Assembly (NCBI GenBank): GCA_023142645.1
Contig: JAGLJE010000060.1
Coordinates: 1-8,143 of the forward strand
DNA from: Candidatus Altimarinota bacterium
GTDB taxonomy: Bacteria > Patescibacteriota > Gracilibacteria > JAHISY01
Direction: 5' to 3'
DNA length: 8,143 nt
The notes beneath the pieces were generated by a model. The model was not told where the DNA came from, made no database searches, and saw nothing but the letters and a program-made list of their open reading frames with translations. A program made the position numbers and the translations under genes. Shown here one piece after another: positions 1 to 6,384 of the stretch; the first letter of the stretch is position 1; each line of letters begins with the position of its first letter.

Positions 1-15
1 TTTTTATTTTAACGG

Positions 16-21
16 TAAAAT
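16..21 (+). promoter_or_regulatory. Possible -10 element of the tRNA-Ser gene
   Basis: TAAAAT at 16-21 matches the -10 consensus at five of six positions. It would place the transcript start near 28, just upstream of the tRNA 5' end at 32. The matching -35 would lie outside the window, so this cannot be confirmed. The same hexamer is used in the better supported promoter at 3755-3783. Confidence 0.25.
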
Positions 22-31
22 CTTCGAGAAT

Positions 32-121
32 GGAGGGGTGCCAGAGTGGTCGAATGGAACGGTCTTGAAAACCGTCAGACCGGTAACGGTCTCGTGGGTT
101 CGAATCCCACCCCCTCCGCCA
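32..121 (+). tRNA. tRNA-Ser (anticodon UGA), CCA encoded
   Basis: The whole cloverleaf can be read. The acceptor stem GGAGGGG (32-38) pairs with CCCCTCC (111-117), followed by discriminator G118 and genomic CCA (119-121). The anticodon stem ACGGT/ACCGT (59-63, 71-75) encloses the loop CTTGAAA, giving anticodon TGA at 66-68, which reads UCA and other UCN codons. A long variable arm (AGACC/GGTCT, 77-81 with 88-92) is diagnostic of class II serine tRNAs. The T arm GTGGG/CCCAC (94-98, 106-110) has the loop TTCGAAT. The accessory-looking minus-strand module begins about 170 nt past its 3' end. tRNA genes are common integration sites, but no second copy of the tRNA 3' end is visible elsewhere in the window. 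Confidence 0.97.
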
Positions 122-293
122 GCGAAAATGAACATTCTAAAATTCCCTAAATTGTTGTAGATGACGGTAAGGGAGATGAAGAGATTTTTGATATCGCCGA
201 AAAACACATTTTTGGTGTCCATGAAGGATTTTGAATTAACGGAAATGTAATGTGGCAAATGAGACCAGGGGACGATAAGTCGAAACAAAAACT

Positions 294-704
294 TTACGCG
301 GGACATGCTCCCAATAAAGAAAAAGACTCTTTCTCGCTTAAATAGCAAAAGCTCTGCGGGATATTGAAATTCTTAATCCGTTCTCGTGGGGCTATGGGGT
401 TCTCCAAAGGCTCAAACTTTGCGATGATAATTGCATAGGCCTCTTTTTTTCCTCGAAAATACAAATCAAATTCCTTTTTAGAAATCGCGCCAAGCTTTCT
501 ATATTTTTGCCATAAATTTTTAGGACTTGCTCTGACGATACATTTAATCTTGAAGTATCCAATGACTTTTTGCTGGGGGCTGCTGGCATAGACTACACAG
601 TATTTCACGTCACTACGATTAAAAGTTTTTTTACGAAACTCAACAAATTTCTCCCGCCTTTTTATCGCTTCTGCATAACGAGGTTTAATTGATAGAAATA
701 TCAT
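294..704 (-). CDS. ASCH-domain (PUA-like) small protein
   Basis: A 136-residue protein that I assign to the ASCH/PUA-like superfamily from its pattern. The N-terminus LSIKPRYAEAI (4-14) leads into REKFVEFRK (17-25), matching the ASCH signature of a basic/glycine turn followed by E-x-R. Next come the strand VVYASSP (37-43), the barrel strand KVIGYFKI (46-53), the helical insert SPKNLWQKY (60-68), and a final strand AYAIII (89-94) with IPQSFCYL (115-122). ASCH domains resemble the RNA-binding PUA fold and are thought to bind RNA or modified nucleotides; no catalytic role is assigned. The chosen ATG (702-704) starts exactly at the family's usual first residue, and it lies inside the last codons of the PIN-GNAT gene (20 nt overlap, different frame). 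This suggests translational coupling. Upstream ATGs at 734 and 749 are possible, but they add residues with no family match and have no Shine-Dalgarno site either. The 14-residue tail after YL is unusual. Confidence 0.8.
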   Translation of the reverse strand: MIFLSIKPRYAEAIKRREKFVEFRKKTFNRSDVKYCVVYASSPQQKVIGYFKIKCIVRASPKNLWQKYRKLGAISKKEFDLYFRGKKEAYAIIIAKFEPLENPIAPRERIKNFNIPQSFCYLSEKESFSLLGACPA

Positions 705-2172
705 CTTGGAGAAGGAGTGGTTCAAGTGTAGCATAGTGGTTGGTGACATTGGTAATTGATTGTGGGGCTGAGAGGTCTAAATAACCTAGTTGTTTTAGGG
801 ATATCGGCTTAATGGGGAACAGGTAGCGAAATAAAATCACTAGGGACATTCTTCCGTCAAATTTTTCATCAATTTCATTTTTTGGATACACGGATCTTTT
901 GCCTATGAGGCTAATAATATTTTCAGTCTGATTCTCCACGGAGGTCTTTTCTACCATTCCGAGACCGACTATATCTGATCTTCCTCCACTTTCGTAAAAA
1001 AGTAATAGATCACCTGGTCGGGCTTGTCTCGTCGCTGATTTACAAACATATGCTTTGCGGATTGCGTTACCACAAGGCATATTTTCTATTGGAAGATTGA
1101 GAGATAATTGTGTAGAGTTGGAATCAATATCTGGAAATAAGTTGCGAACAAACCCAGGTTGGATAGGAACTAGGAAAACTCTTGTCAAGGGTGGCTTAAC
1201 CCAATAAGGATAGTGTTCAATCGATTTTCGCAAAACATTTTTGCGAGTGCATACTCCTCGAGGAGGACTAATTACTTTTTTCAACTTTAACTCTTTTCTC
1301 CCGTTTCTAGATTTTTCTGAAATAATTCCAAATCCAAAACTTTCGAGCCATGCGATTATATTTTCTTTGTCTTTAAATACCTCAACCCACAAATCGGATA
1401 TTTTATTTTTATACGCAAAGCATATTGCTTGGCGCAACAAAAGCTCTCCGATCTTGTTACCCCTAGAGTCATCACCAACCTTAAAGGTGCATAGCTTCAT
1501 TTTGTTTTCACAATCAATATTATTGGGGTCATATATACAAATTCCTAAAATTCCATCACGATTTTTAATTACCCATGCGTCTCTTCCCTGTCTTGCCTTA
1601 TCGTTAAACCAGTACTCGAATCCATCATAGTCTTCTCTCAAGGAATCGAAAATGGGGTCCTTTATTTCTATCTCACAGAGGGGTAATTTTTCTATTTGAT
1701 TGTCTGCTGCAACACCCGTAAATACGAACTTATCTTCAAGAAATTCTAAAAACTCCTGTATGTAGAACACTCTGTCTTGTAGTCCGGCTCTCGTCGCCTT
1801 TGTGTGTATACCCTTGTCTCCGGTCACAAGATAATGAACCGCATTTTTGTACACGCAAAAAAGCATATGGTCATCAACATCATGGTTTGGTCTTCTGTCC
1901 GTGATGGGAGATGTATGTGGATATATTAAATTACGAAAGTTCTCACTAACGGCTAAATTAAAAACCAAAACAGGATATTTACCAACTTTATCTAGCGTGA
2001 TTTGACGTTCTTTTGGGTCTCGATGACGACTGATTTCGTCAATACTCTTCCCGCTCGTGGAAAAATTAATATTATTTTCTTCTGCGGTAGAAAACATTTT
2101 TTGCAAAGTGCCGGAAGGACTTACCAATCCCTCCGTTTCTATAAGAATGTTTGTGTCTAGTAAGACTCGCAT
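685..2172 (-). CDS. PIN nuclease-GNAT acetyltransferase-PUA/EVE-like fusion protein
   Basis: A 495-residue three-domain protein. Residues 1-145 are a PIN domain: LLDTNILIE (4-12) supplies D6, SIDEI (43-47) gives E46, DVDDHML (98-104) gives the D98/D100/D101 cluster, and VTGDKGI (116-122) gives D119. The full acidic metal-binding set is therefore present and nuclease activity on RNA is plausible. Residues about 175-300 are a GNAT domain: DAWVIKNRDGILGICIY (198-214) is the central hairpin, RGNKIGELLL (237-246) the acetyl-CoA loop, and LWVEVFKD...LESFGF (261-281) the closing motif. The loop has K240 where a glycine is often found. Residues about 318-495 are PUA/EVE-like: ARPGDLLLFYE (384-394), IVGLGMVEK (401-409) and APQSITN (469-475). 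The start is set by the PIN N-terminus; there is no Shine-Dalgarno site. It overlaps the ASCH gene downstream and is more A/T-rich than its neighbours. Domain calls are confident; the biological role (RNA processing, toxin-like or defence) is inference. Confidence 0.85.
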   Translation of the reverse strand: MRVLLDTNILIETEGLVSPSGTLQKMFSTAEENNINFSTSGKSIDEISRHRDPKERQITLDKVGKYPVLVFNLAVSENFRNLIYPHTSPITDRRPNHDVDDHMLFCVYKNAVHYLVTGDKGIHTKATRAGLQDRVFYIQEFLEFLEDKFVFTGVAADNQIEKLPLCEIEIKDPIFDSLREDYDGFEYWFNDKARQGRDAWVIKNRDGILGICIYDPNNIDCENKMKLCTFKVGDDSRGNKIGELLLRQAICFAYKNKISDLWVEVFKDKENIIAWLESFGFGIISEKSRNGRKELKLKKVISPPRGVCTRKNVLRKSIEHYPYWVKPPLTRVFLVPIQPGFVRNLFPDIDSNSTQLSLNLPIENMPCGNAIRKAYVCKSATRQARPGDLLLFYESGGRSDIVGLGMVEKTSVENQTENIISLIGKRSVYPKNEIDEKFDGRMSLVILFRYLFPIKPISLKQLGYLDLSAPQSITNVTNHYATLEPLLLQDDISIN

Positions 2173-2302
2173 GATTTATAAATTAGCGATACTCGTTGTG
2201 TTTAACGCGTAGAACAAGAATTTCCCGCTGAAATTTTTGGCGAGGCGGGCGGGGCTTTTTGGATTTCCGAAAACACTTTCGCCCAAACAAACCCTTTTTT
2301 CC
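2173..2302. other. Intergenic region with small inverted repeats
   Basis: This is the 130-nt spacer between the GAPDH stop and the PIN-GNAT start, both on the minus strand. It holds AATTTC-ccgct-GAAATT (2219-2235), an alternative CCCGC/GCGGG pairing (2224-2228 with 2245-2249), and CGAAA-acac-TTTCG (2268-2281). On the minus strand none is followed by a good T run, so I do not call an intrinsic terminator for GAPDH. Read-through into the module is possible. No convincing promoter for the PIN-GNAT gene was found. The only A/T-rich candidate, TAATTT about 7 nt before the ATG, has no good -35. Confidence 0.4.
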
Positions 2303-3304
2303 TCACAATCTCTCCACCGCCAGCTCCGCCATCTCGACCAGCCGATTTGAATAACCCCACTCATTGTCGTACCACGCGATCACTTTTACCAAGTTGTCGC
2401 CGACGACGAGTGTGTTGGCTGCGTCCACGATGGAGCTGCGCGCGTCGCCCTTGAAATCCATTGAGACGAGCGGTCTTTCTTCGAATCCCAGAATATCTTT
2501 TAGCTCATTCTCGCTCGCGTTTTTCAAAGCAGCGTTTACTTCTTCCGCTGTTGTGTTTTTTCCCAATTCCGCCACGAAATCGACGACTGAGACAGTTGGA
2601 GTTGGTACGCGGAAAGAAATTCCTGTGAGCTTGCCTTTCAGCTCCGGCAGTACCTCACCGACAGCTTTCGCAGCGCCTGTCGAAGTTGGAATGATCGATA
2701 GCGCGGCGGCTCTCGCTCTGCGCGGGTCGGAATGCGGTGCGTCGATTAATCTTTGGTCGCTCGTGTATGCGTGAGTTGTCGTCATCAATCCTTTCTCGAT
2801 TCCAAAATTTTCGTGCAAAACTTTTACCACTGGCGCGAGACAATTCGTCGTGCAGCTCGCATTCGAGACGATGGGCATCGTCTTCGGATCGAAGTCGGCA
2901 CAATTCACTCCTCGCACGAAAGTTCCGTCAACATCCTTTCCCGGTGCGGAGATGATCACCACTTTCGCTCCAGCCGTGAGATGTTTACTTGCTCCATTTT
3001 TGTCGCAAAAGAATCCGGTTGACTCAATCACGACATCCACCCCGAGATCTTTCCATGGTAAGTTTGTTGGGTCTTTTTCTGCAAAAACTTTGATTTCTTT
3101 TCCCGCGATTTTCAAAAAACCGTCGTCTGTCTCGACCGTACCGTTGAAGCGACCGTAAACCGAATCGAATTCAAAAAGATGCGCGAGCGTTTCGACGAGG
3201 ACTAGATCGTTTACCGCCACGATTTCGATTTTTGAATCACGAGCGAGTGTGGCGCGGAGGGTTTGTCTTCCGATGCGACCGAAGCCGTTGATTGCAACTT
3301 TCAT
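2303..3304 (-). CDS. gap: Glyceraldehyde-3-phosphate dehydrogenase (type I)
   Basis: A full-length 333-residue GAPDH, the cytoplasmic glycolytic enzyme that oxidises glyceraldehyde-3-phosphate to 1,3-bisphosphoglycerate with reduction of NAD(P)+. The N-terminus MKVAINGFGRIGR carries the Rossmann glycine motif (G7-x-G-x-x-G). VNDL (31-34) supplies the acidic D33 that normally favours NAD. The active site SNASCTTNCLAP gives catalytic C151, and TTTHAY gives H178. Phosphate-site elements TSTGAAKAVG (207-216) and FRVPTPTVS (231-239) and the C-terminal WYDNEWGYSNR (311-321) are intact. The NADP-discriminating position reads DAPH (188-191), which does not settle cofactor choice. The gene ends with TGA at the normal family end, so TGA is a stop here. 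It diverges from the HIT gene. Its upstream sequence is G-free for 37 nt and made of heptamer units, with no Shine-Dalgarno site. Confidence 0.98.
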   Translation of the reverse strand: MKVAINGFGRIGRQTLRATLARDSKIEIVAVNDLVLVETLAHLFEFDSVYGRFNGTVETDDGFLKIAGKEIKVFAEKDPTNLPWKDLGVDVVIESTGFFCDKNGASKHLTAGAKVVIISAPGKDVDGTFVRGVNCADFDPKTMPIVSNASCTTNCLAPVVKVLHENFGIEKGLMTTTHAYTSDQRLIDAPHSDPRRARAAALSIIPTSTGAAKAVGEVLPELKGKLTGISFRVPTPTVSVVDFVAELGKNTTAEEVNAALKNASENELKDILGFEERPLVSMDFKGDARSSIVDAANTLVVGDNLVKVIAWYDNEWGYSNRLVEMAELAVERL

Positions 3305-3333
3305 GAAAGTAAGAATTAAGAAGTAAAAAGTAA
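3305..3333 (-). repeat. Heptamer tandem units in the G-free GAPDH leader
   Basis: Read on the minus strand, the bases directly before the GAPDH ATG are four degenerate units: TTACTTT, TTACTTC, TTAATTC and TTACTTTC. The G-free stretch on the minus strand runs from 3341 to the ATG, so it cannot pair with an anti-Shine-Dalgarno sequence. It resembles in style the octamer leaders of the PrgI and TraC-like genes. Confidence 0.6.
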
Positions 3334-3371
3334 AAAATTTTCTAAATCTGTTGCGGAAGTTTATCGCTTTT

Positions 3372-3398
3372 CAATTTTTTTGAAAAATGTAAAAATTG
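3372..3398. repeat. Inverted repeat in the GAPDH/HIT divergent region
   Basis: CAATTTTT (3372-3379) and AAAAATTG (3391-3398) form a perfect 8-bp inverted repeat around an 11-nt spacer, ending 9 nt before the HIT ATG. It could be a protein-binding site acting on either divergent gene. In A/T-rich intergenic DNA such repeats also arise by chance. A clear promoter for either gene was not identified here. Confidence 0.35.
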
Positions 3399-3407
3399 TT
3401 CCGAATT

Positions 3408-3752
3408 ATGGCTGATTGTATTTTCTGTGACATCGCGAACGGTCGGGCTCCCGCCGCCGTGGAATATGAGGATGATCAAGTTGTTGCTTTCAGCGATATT
3501 AATCCCGCTGCGCCGGTGCACATTCTCATTGTTCCAAAAAAACACATTCCAACGATTGCGGATGTCGCGGAAGCGGACGAGCCGTTAATTGGTCATCTCA
3601 TTCGAATTGCCCGGAAATTGGCAAGCGAACGCCGGCTTGAGGGCTACAAATTGGTCTTCAATGTCGGTGAAAAAGGTGGGCAAATCGTTTTTCATCTCCA
3701 TCTTCATTTACTAGGCGGGTGGGATGGGAAGCCTGACAAGATCGGGGTTTAA
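3408..3752 (+). CDS. HIT-family (HINT/PKCI-type) nucleotide hydrolase
   Basis: A 114-residue histidine-triad protein, the normal length for a bacterial HINT-type enzyme. CIFCDI supplies C4 and C7, and PKKHIPT supplies H46, a set seen in zinc-binding members. GGQIVFHLHLHLLGGW contains the triad H96-x-H98-x-H100; H98 is the expected nucleophile attacking the alpha phosphate. Family members hydrolyse nucleoside phosphoramidates, including adenylated lysine and other AMP conjugates, in the cytoplasm; the substrate here is not known. The start ATG (3408) gives the standard MADCIFC beginning. A TTG four codons upstream (3396) stays open but lies within the inverted repeat and is not needed. No Shine-Dalgarno site is visible. 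The stop codon is only 2 nt before the -35 of the next promoter. Confidence 0.95.
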   Translation: MADCIFCDIANGRAPAAVEYEDDQVVAFSDINPAAPVHILIVPKKHIPTIADVAEADEPLIGHLIRIARKLASERRLEGYKLVFNVGEKGGQIVFHLHLHLLGGWDGKPDKIGV

Positions 3753-3754
3753 GC

Positions 3755-3783
3755 TTGCAAAAACTTTCGTTTTCTGTTAAAAT
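3755..3783 (+). promoter_or_regulatory. Extended -10 promoter for the PKD/SLH gene, predicted leaderless
   Basis: The -35 is TTGCAA (3755-3760). After a 17-nt spacer comes the -10 TAAAAT (3778-3783), preceded by TG at 3775-3776 (TGn extended -10). Transcription should start about 6-8 nt downstream, at 3789-3791, which coincides with the GTG start codon at 3791. The form is nearly the same as the promoter at 6257-6285. It lies directly after the HIT stop codon. Confidence 0.65.
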
Positions 3784-3790
3784 TCAGTCC

Positions 3791-6253
3791 GTGAAAATCA
3801 AAATAAAAATTGGGATTTTGGCGGCTGCCTTCGTTCTTTTTGCGAGTTCGGTTTTAGCTGAATTACCTTCCGGTAGCAGTCTCGGTCCGAGCGCGAGTTT
3901 CAGCGCAAATCCGACTGCAGTGCTGACCGGCAATCTGGTTCAGTTCGATGCTTCTTCCAGCCGTGATGCCAGTGGAAGCTCCAATCTCCAATTCCGATGG
4001 GATTTTGAAGCGAAATACGATTGGAGTTCGTGGAGCAGAAGCTCAACAGCTATCCACACTTTCGAACAAGCTGGCAGCTTTGCTGTTCGACTACAGGTGA
4101 AAGATCGCGATGGCTTGGTCGACGAAACCGCGCTCACAATTCGTGTTCAAACGAAAACGATTCGCCATGTACCGTTCGCGCAAATTTCCGTTTTTCCGCA
4201 GACGGGAGATACCGGTACATCTTTTTATTTCACGGTGAAAGTTTTTTCCAGCATCCATACGCCGACCGATCGACTTGAGGTGCGGTGGGATTGGAATCAT
4301 GATGGGGAGTGGGATACCGGTTGGAGTCGCGCGCGTGATTTTTTCCACACTTTTTCCAGTGAAGGTTGGCAGGAGGTGTGGTTGGAAGTTCGTGACATTG
4401 ACGGTTCAAGTTCGCTCGAGAAAGGTTTTTACGTAGTTGGGAAAGAAAACGATTCACTTCGCACGAAAGAAGTCGGTTTGATTCTCGTTGACAGGGCGAC
4501 TGCGCCGCGTGCGAGTTTCCAAACATGGCCGGCGGAAATATCTCCCGGTACAAACATTCATTTTGATGCGAGTGATTCGATTCGTGCGACTGAATATCGG
4601 TGGGATTTTGATGGCGACGGAGTTTTCGACACCGTGTGGTCGGATGACTCGAAAATTCAGCGAATTTATCGAGCGGTGGGAGTTTTCGACGCGATTCTCG
4701 AAGTCCGTAATTCTTCCGGCGAGACCGATCGGACAGAGCGAGCAGTGGCAGTGAGCGATTCGAACAATATTTTACCGACGGCGAAATTCACTGTTCGCAA
4801 TCGCACGAACGCTTCGCTCGGTTCGCGAGCGGCGGTGCTCCGCGATGAGGTTTATTTTTCTGCGAGCGGTAGCCGCGATGAGGATGGATCGATAAGTCGG
4901 ATTGAAGCGCGCTGGGATTTCGAAGGAGATGGGGTTTTTGACACGACTTTTTCCACCGAAAAGACGGCGATACATCGTTATATCTCGACTGGTTGGCATA
5001 CTCCCACTTTGCAAATTCGAGATAATCGTGGTGGACTAGCTGCTGCGAATACCACGATTCAAATCGTAGCGAACACCGCGCCGCGCGCAGCATTGAAAAT
5101 CTCGCCACTCCTTGCCACGCGCGAAACGAGCTTCCGTTTCGATGCTTCCGGCAGCCGTGATGATCAAACCGGCACGAGTAATCTCGATTACCGTTTTGAT
5201 TTTGATGGTGATGGAATTTTCGACACGGAGTTCAGCAGTTCACGAAGTAAAACATTCCAGCTTTCGAAAATCGGAAAATTCATCGCTACTGTCGAAGTTC
5301 GTGACCATGCGAATGCGGCTTCGCAAGCCACCGCCGAGTTTGAGGTGGCAGGCCCCCTTCCGCCGATTGCCGCTTTCACCGTCGATCCGCGGGTGGGGAT
5401 TTTCTCCACGAATTTTCAATTCGACGCTTCACTTGCCCACGATCCTTCTGGTGTGGGAGGCCGGTTGAAATATCGCTGGGATTTCGATTATCGCGGAAAG
5501 GATGATGTTAGTTATAGTACCGGTTGGATATCGAGTCCGAATTATCGCCACCGTTTTTCTGAAATTGGAGAATATAAAATTCGGCTTTCTATCAAAAATT
5601 CTGCGGGGCAGCAGTCCGAATTTTTCACGAAAATAAAGATTCACGAAGAGAGCGAGTCGCTAGCATTCCTCCGCAGAAAAGGAATCATTTCCGACGAGAG
5701 CGATCCCGATCGGTTGGTTACGCGTGTGGAGCTTGCGAAGATGATCGTGAAAGCCGCGAAGATTTCAGTTCGTCGACCATCAGAACAACAATTTACCGAT
5801 GTGCAGCCGAATGATTGGTATGCGCCTTACATCGCGGCAGTGAGTGAACGCGGTTGGATTTCTCCGAAAGTTAGTTTCGCGTGGCAGCCGGGAGGTTCAG
5901 TCAATCGTGCGGAGGCGGCAAAGATTGTAGTTTCCGCACTTTACCCGCGGGTGGCAGAAGCCCAAGAGGGAGGCTTGAAAGATGTTCCGCCAGGGGTGTG
6001 GTATTCCCGATTTGCGAGTGTGGCGATTGAGGAAGACTTACTCTCAATTAAAAATTATGAATTCAAGCCTGCTCAGGCAATTACGCGCGCGGAGGCGGCG
6101 CGGATGATTGCGAAACTGCTTGAAAAATATCCGCGGCGATTCTCGAATCTTTTTCAATCGAACGGCTCGAAGTTTCATGCAGCTGCTTCTAGTTCACGGA
6201 CATTCGATGCGGGGGAGTTTTTGACTTCACTTTTGAAGCGAATTCAATATTAG
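3791..6253 (+). CDS. Secreted PKD-repeat protein with C-terminal SLH domains
   Basis: An 820-residue cell-surface protein. Residues 1-23 are a Sec signal peptide: basic MKIKIK, hydrophobic core, and an SSVLA cleavage site before E24. Six PKD-like beta-sandwich domains follow at about 29-120, 128-216, 238-321, 328-426, 430-519 and 524-617. Each carries a (R)WDF or related motif and a closing beta strand of the LEVRD type. Four contain an acidic loop such as DFDGDGVFD (272-280), also near 167-175, 376-384 and 470-478, which looks able to bind calcium. Residues about 619-779 hold three SLH repeats: one weak (619-665), FTDVQPNDWY (from 668) and LKDVPPGVWY (from 729), each ending in a TRVELAK/NRAEAAK/TRAEAAR helix. 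These usually anchor proteins to cell-wall polymers. I prefer GTG at 3791 because it gives an ideal signal peptide and fits the promoter; an in-frame TTG at 3755 lies inside the -35. The partner or ligand is unknown. Confidence 0.9.
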   Translation: MKIKIKIGILAAAFVLFASSVLAELPSGSSLGPSASFSANPTAVLTGNLVQFDASSSRDASGSSNLQFRWDFEAKYDWSSWSRSSTAIHTFEQAGSFAVRLQVKDRDGLVDETALTIRVQTKTIRHVPFAQISVFPQTGDTGTSFYFTVKVFSSIHTPTDRLEVRWDWNHDGEWDTGWSRARDFFHTFSSEGWQEVWLEVRDIDGSSSLEKGFYVVGKENDSLRTKEVGLILVDRATAPRASFQTWPAEISPGTNIHFDASDSIRATEYRWDFDGDGVFDTVWSDDSKIQRIYRAVGVFDAILEVRNSSGETDRTERAVAVSDSNNILPTAKFTVRNRTNASLGSRAAVLRDEVYFSASGSRDEDGSISRIEARWDFEGDGVFDTTFSTEKTAIHRYISTGWHTPTLQIRDNRGGLAAANTTIQIVANTAPRAALKISPLLATRETSFRFDASGSRDDQTGTSNLDYRFDFDGDGIFDTEFSSSRSKTFQLSKIGKFIATVEVRDHANAASQATAEFEVAGPLPPIAAFTVDPRVGIFSTNFQFDASLAHDPSGVGGRLKYRWDFDYRGKDDVSYSTGWISSPNYRHRFSEIGEYKIRLSIKNSAGQQSEFFTKIKIHEESESLAFLRRKGIISDESDPDRLVTRVELAKMIVKAAKISVRRPSEQQFTDVQPNDWYAPYIAAVSERGWISPKVSFAWQPGGSVNRAEAAKIVVSALYPRVAEAQEGGLKDVPPGVWYSRFASVAIEEDLLSIKNYEFKPAQAITRAEAARMIAKLLEKYPRRFSNLFQSNGSKFHAAASSSRTFDAGEFLTSLLKRIQY

Positions 6254-6256
6254 AGC

Positions 6257-6285
6257 TTGTTTTAAGAGAGAGATTATGTTAGAAT
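6257..6285 (+). promoter_or_regulatory. Extended -10 promoter for the PrgI operon
   Basis: The -35 is TTGTTT (6257-6262). After a 17-nt spacer comes the -10 TAGAAT (6280-6285), with an upstream TG at 6277-6278 as an extended -10. The predicted start near 6291-6293 gives a leader of about 93 nt before the PrgI ATG. The promoter begins 3 nt after the PKD/SLH stop codon. It shares the TGTTARAAT core with the promoter at 3755-3783. Confidence 0.6.
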
Positions 6286-6349
6286 GAAATGATTTAGAGA
6301 TTGAGACAGGGAATAATAATTTTGATTCACAATACAAAAACCAAAAACC

Positions 6350-6381
6350 AATTAATTAAATAACTAAACAACCAACCTTCC
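6350..6381 (+). repeat. Octamer-unit, G-free leader of the PrgI gene
   Basis: The bases before the PrgI ATG fall into degenerate octamers aattaatt, aaataact, aaacaacc and aaccttcc, followed by AAC and ATG. There is no G from 6325 to 6384 (60 nt), so a Shine-Dalgarno site is impossible and the leader should be largely unstructured. Confidence 0.5.
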
Positions 6382-6384
6382 AAC

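Noticed and set aside
175..249. A 24-codon plus-strand mini-ORF preceded by AAGGGAG
   Set aside because: The purine run directly abuts the ATG, too close for a Shine-Dalgarno site, and the peptide has no recognisable pattern. I see nothing else in 122-293.
4..348. Minus-strand open frame of 114 codons across the tRNA
   Set aside because: Its C-terminal half is the antisense translation of tRNA-Ser (the GGGGGIRTHE type of false protein). Its N-terminal half has no family pattern.
1241..1630. Plus-strand open frame of 129 codons
   Set aside because: It is antisense to the GNAT region of the fusion gene, which has clear domain motifs; it has no recognisable features of its own.
2219..2260. Inverted repeats followed by T runs as a rho-independent terminator
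   Set aside because: The T runs are on the plus strand, where no gene ends. On the minus strand, where GAPDH ends, the hairpins are not followed by a T tract.
2173..2302. Second copy of the tRNA-Ser 3' end as an attachment site bounding the module
   Set aside because: I looked for the T-arm and acceptor sequence here and found no match, so a tRNA-duplicating island is not supported.
2303..2305. Recoded TGA (Gly) as in Gracilibacteria
   Set aside because: GAPDH ends at TGA at its normal length, and the small membrane gene also ends with TGA just before a convergent gene, so TGA acts as a stop.
2364..3158. Several plus- and minus-strand frames inside gap
   Set aside because: All are shadows of a full-length, motif-complete GAPDH gene.
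3940..5644. Many alternative frames within the PKD/SLH gene
   Set aside because: Long shadows are expected in a repetitive, TCG/CGA-rich gene; the main frame is supported by signal peptide, PKD and SLH motifs throughout.
3791..6253. PKD repeats as DNA-level tandem repeats or a CRISPR-like array
   Set aside because: The periodicity is at the protein-domain level, with diverged nucleotide sequence and no constant repeat-spacer structure.
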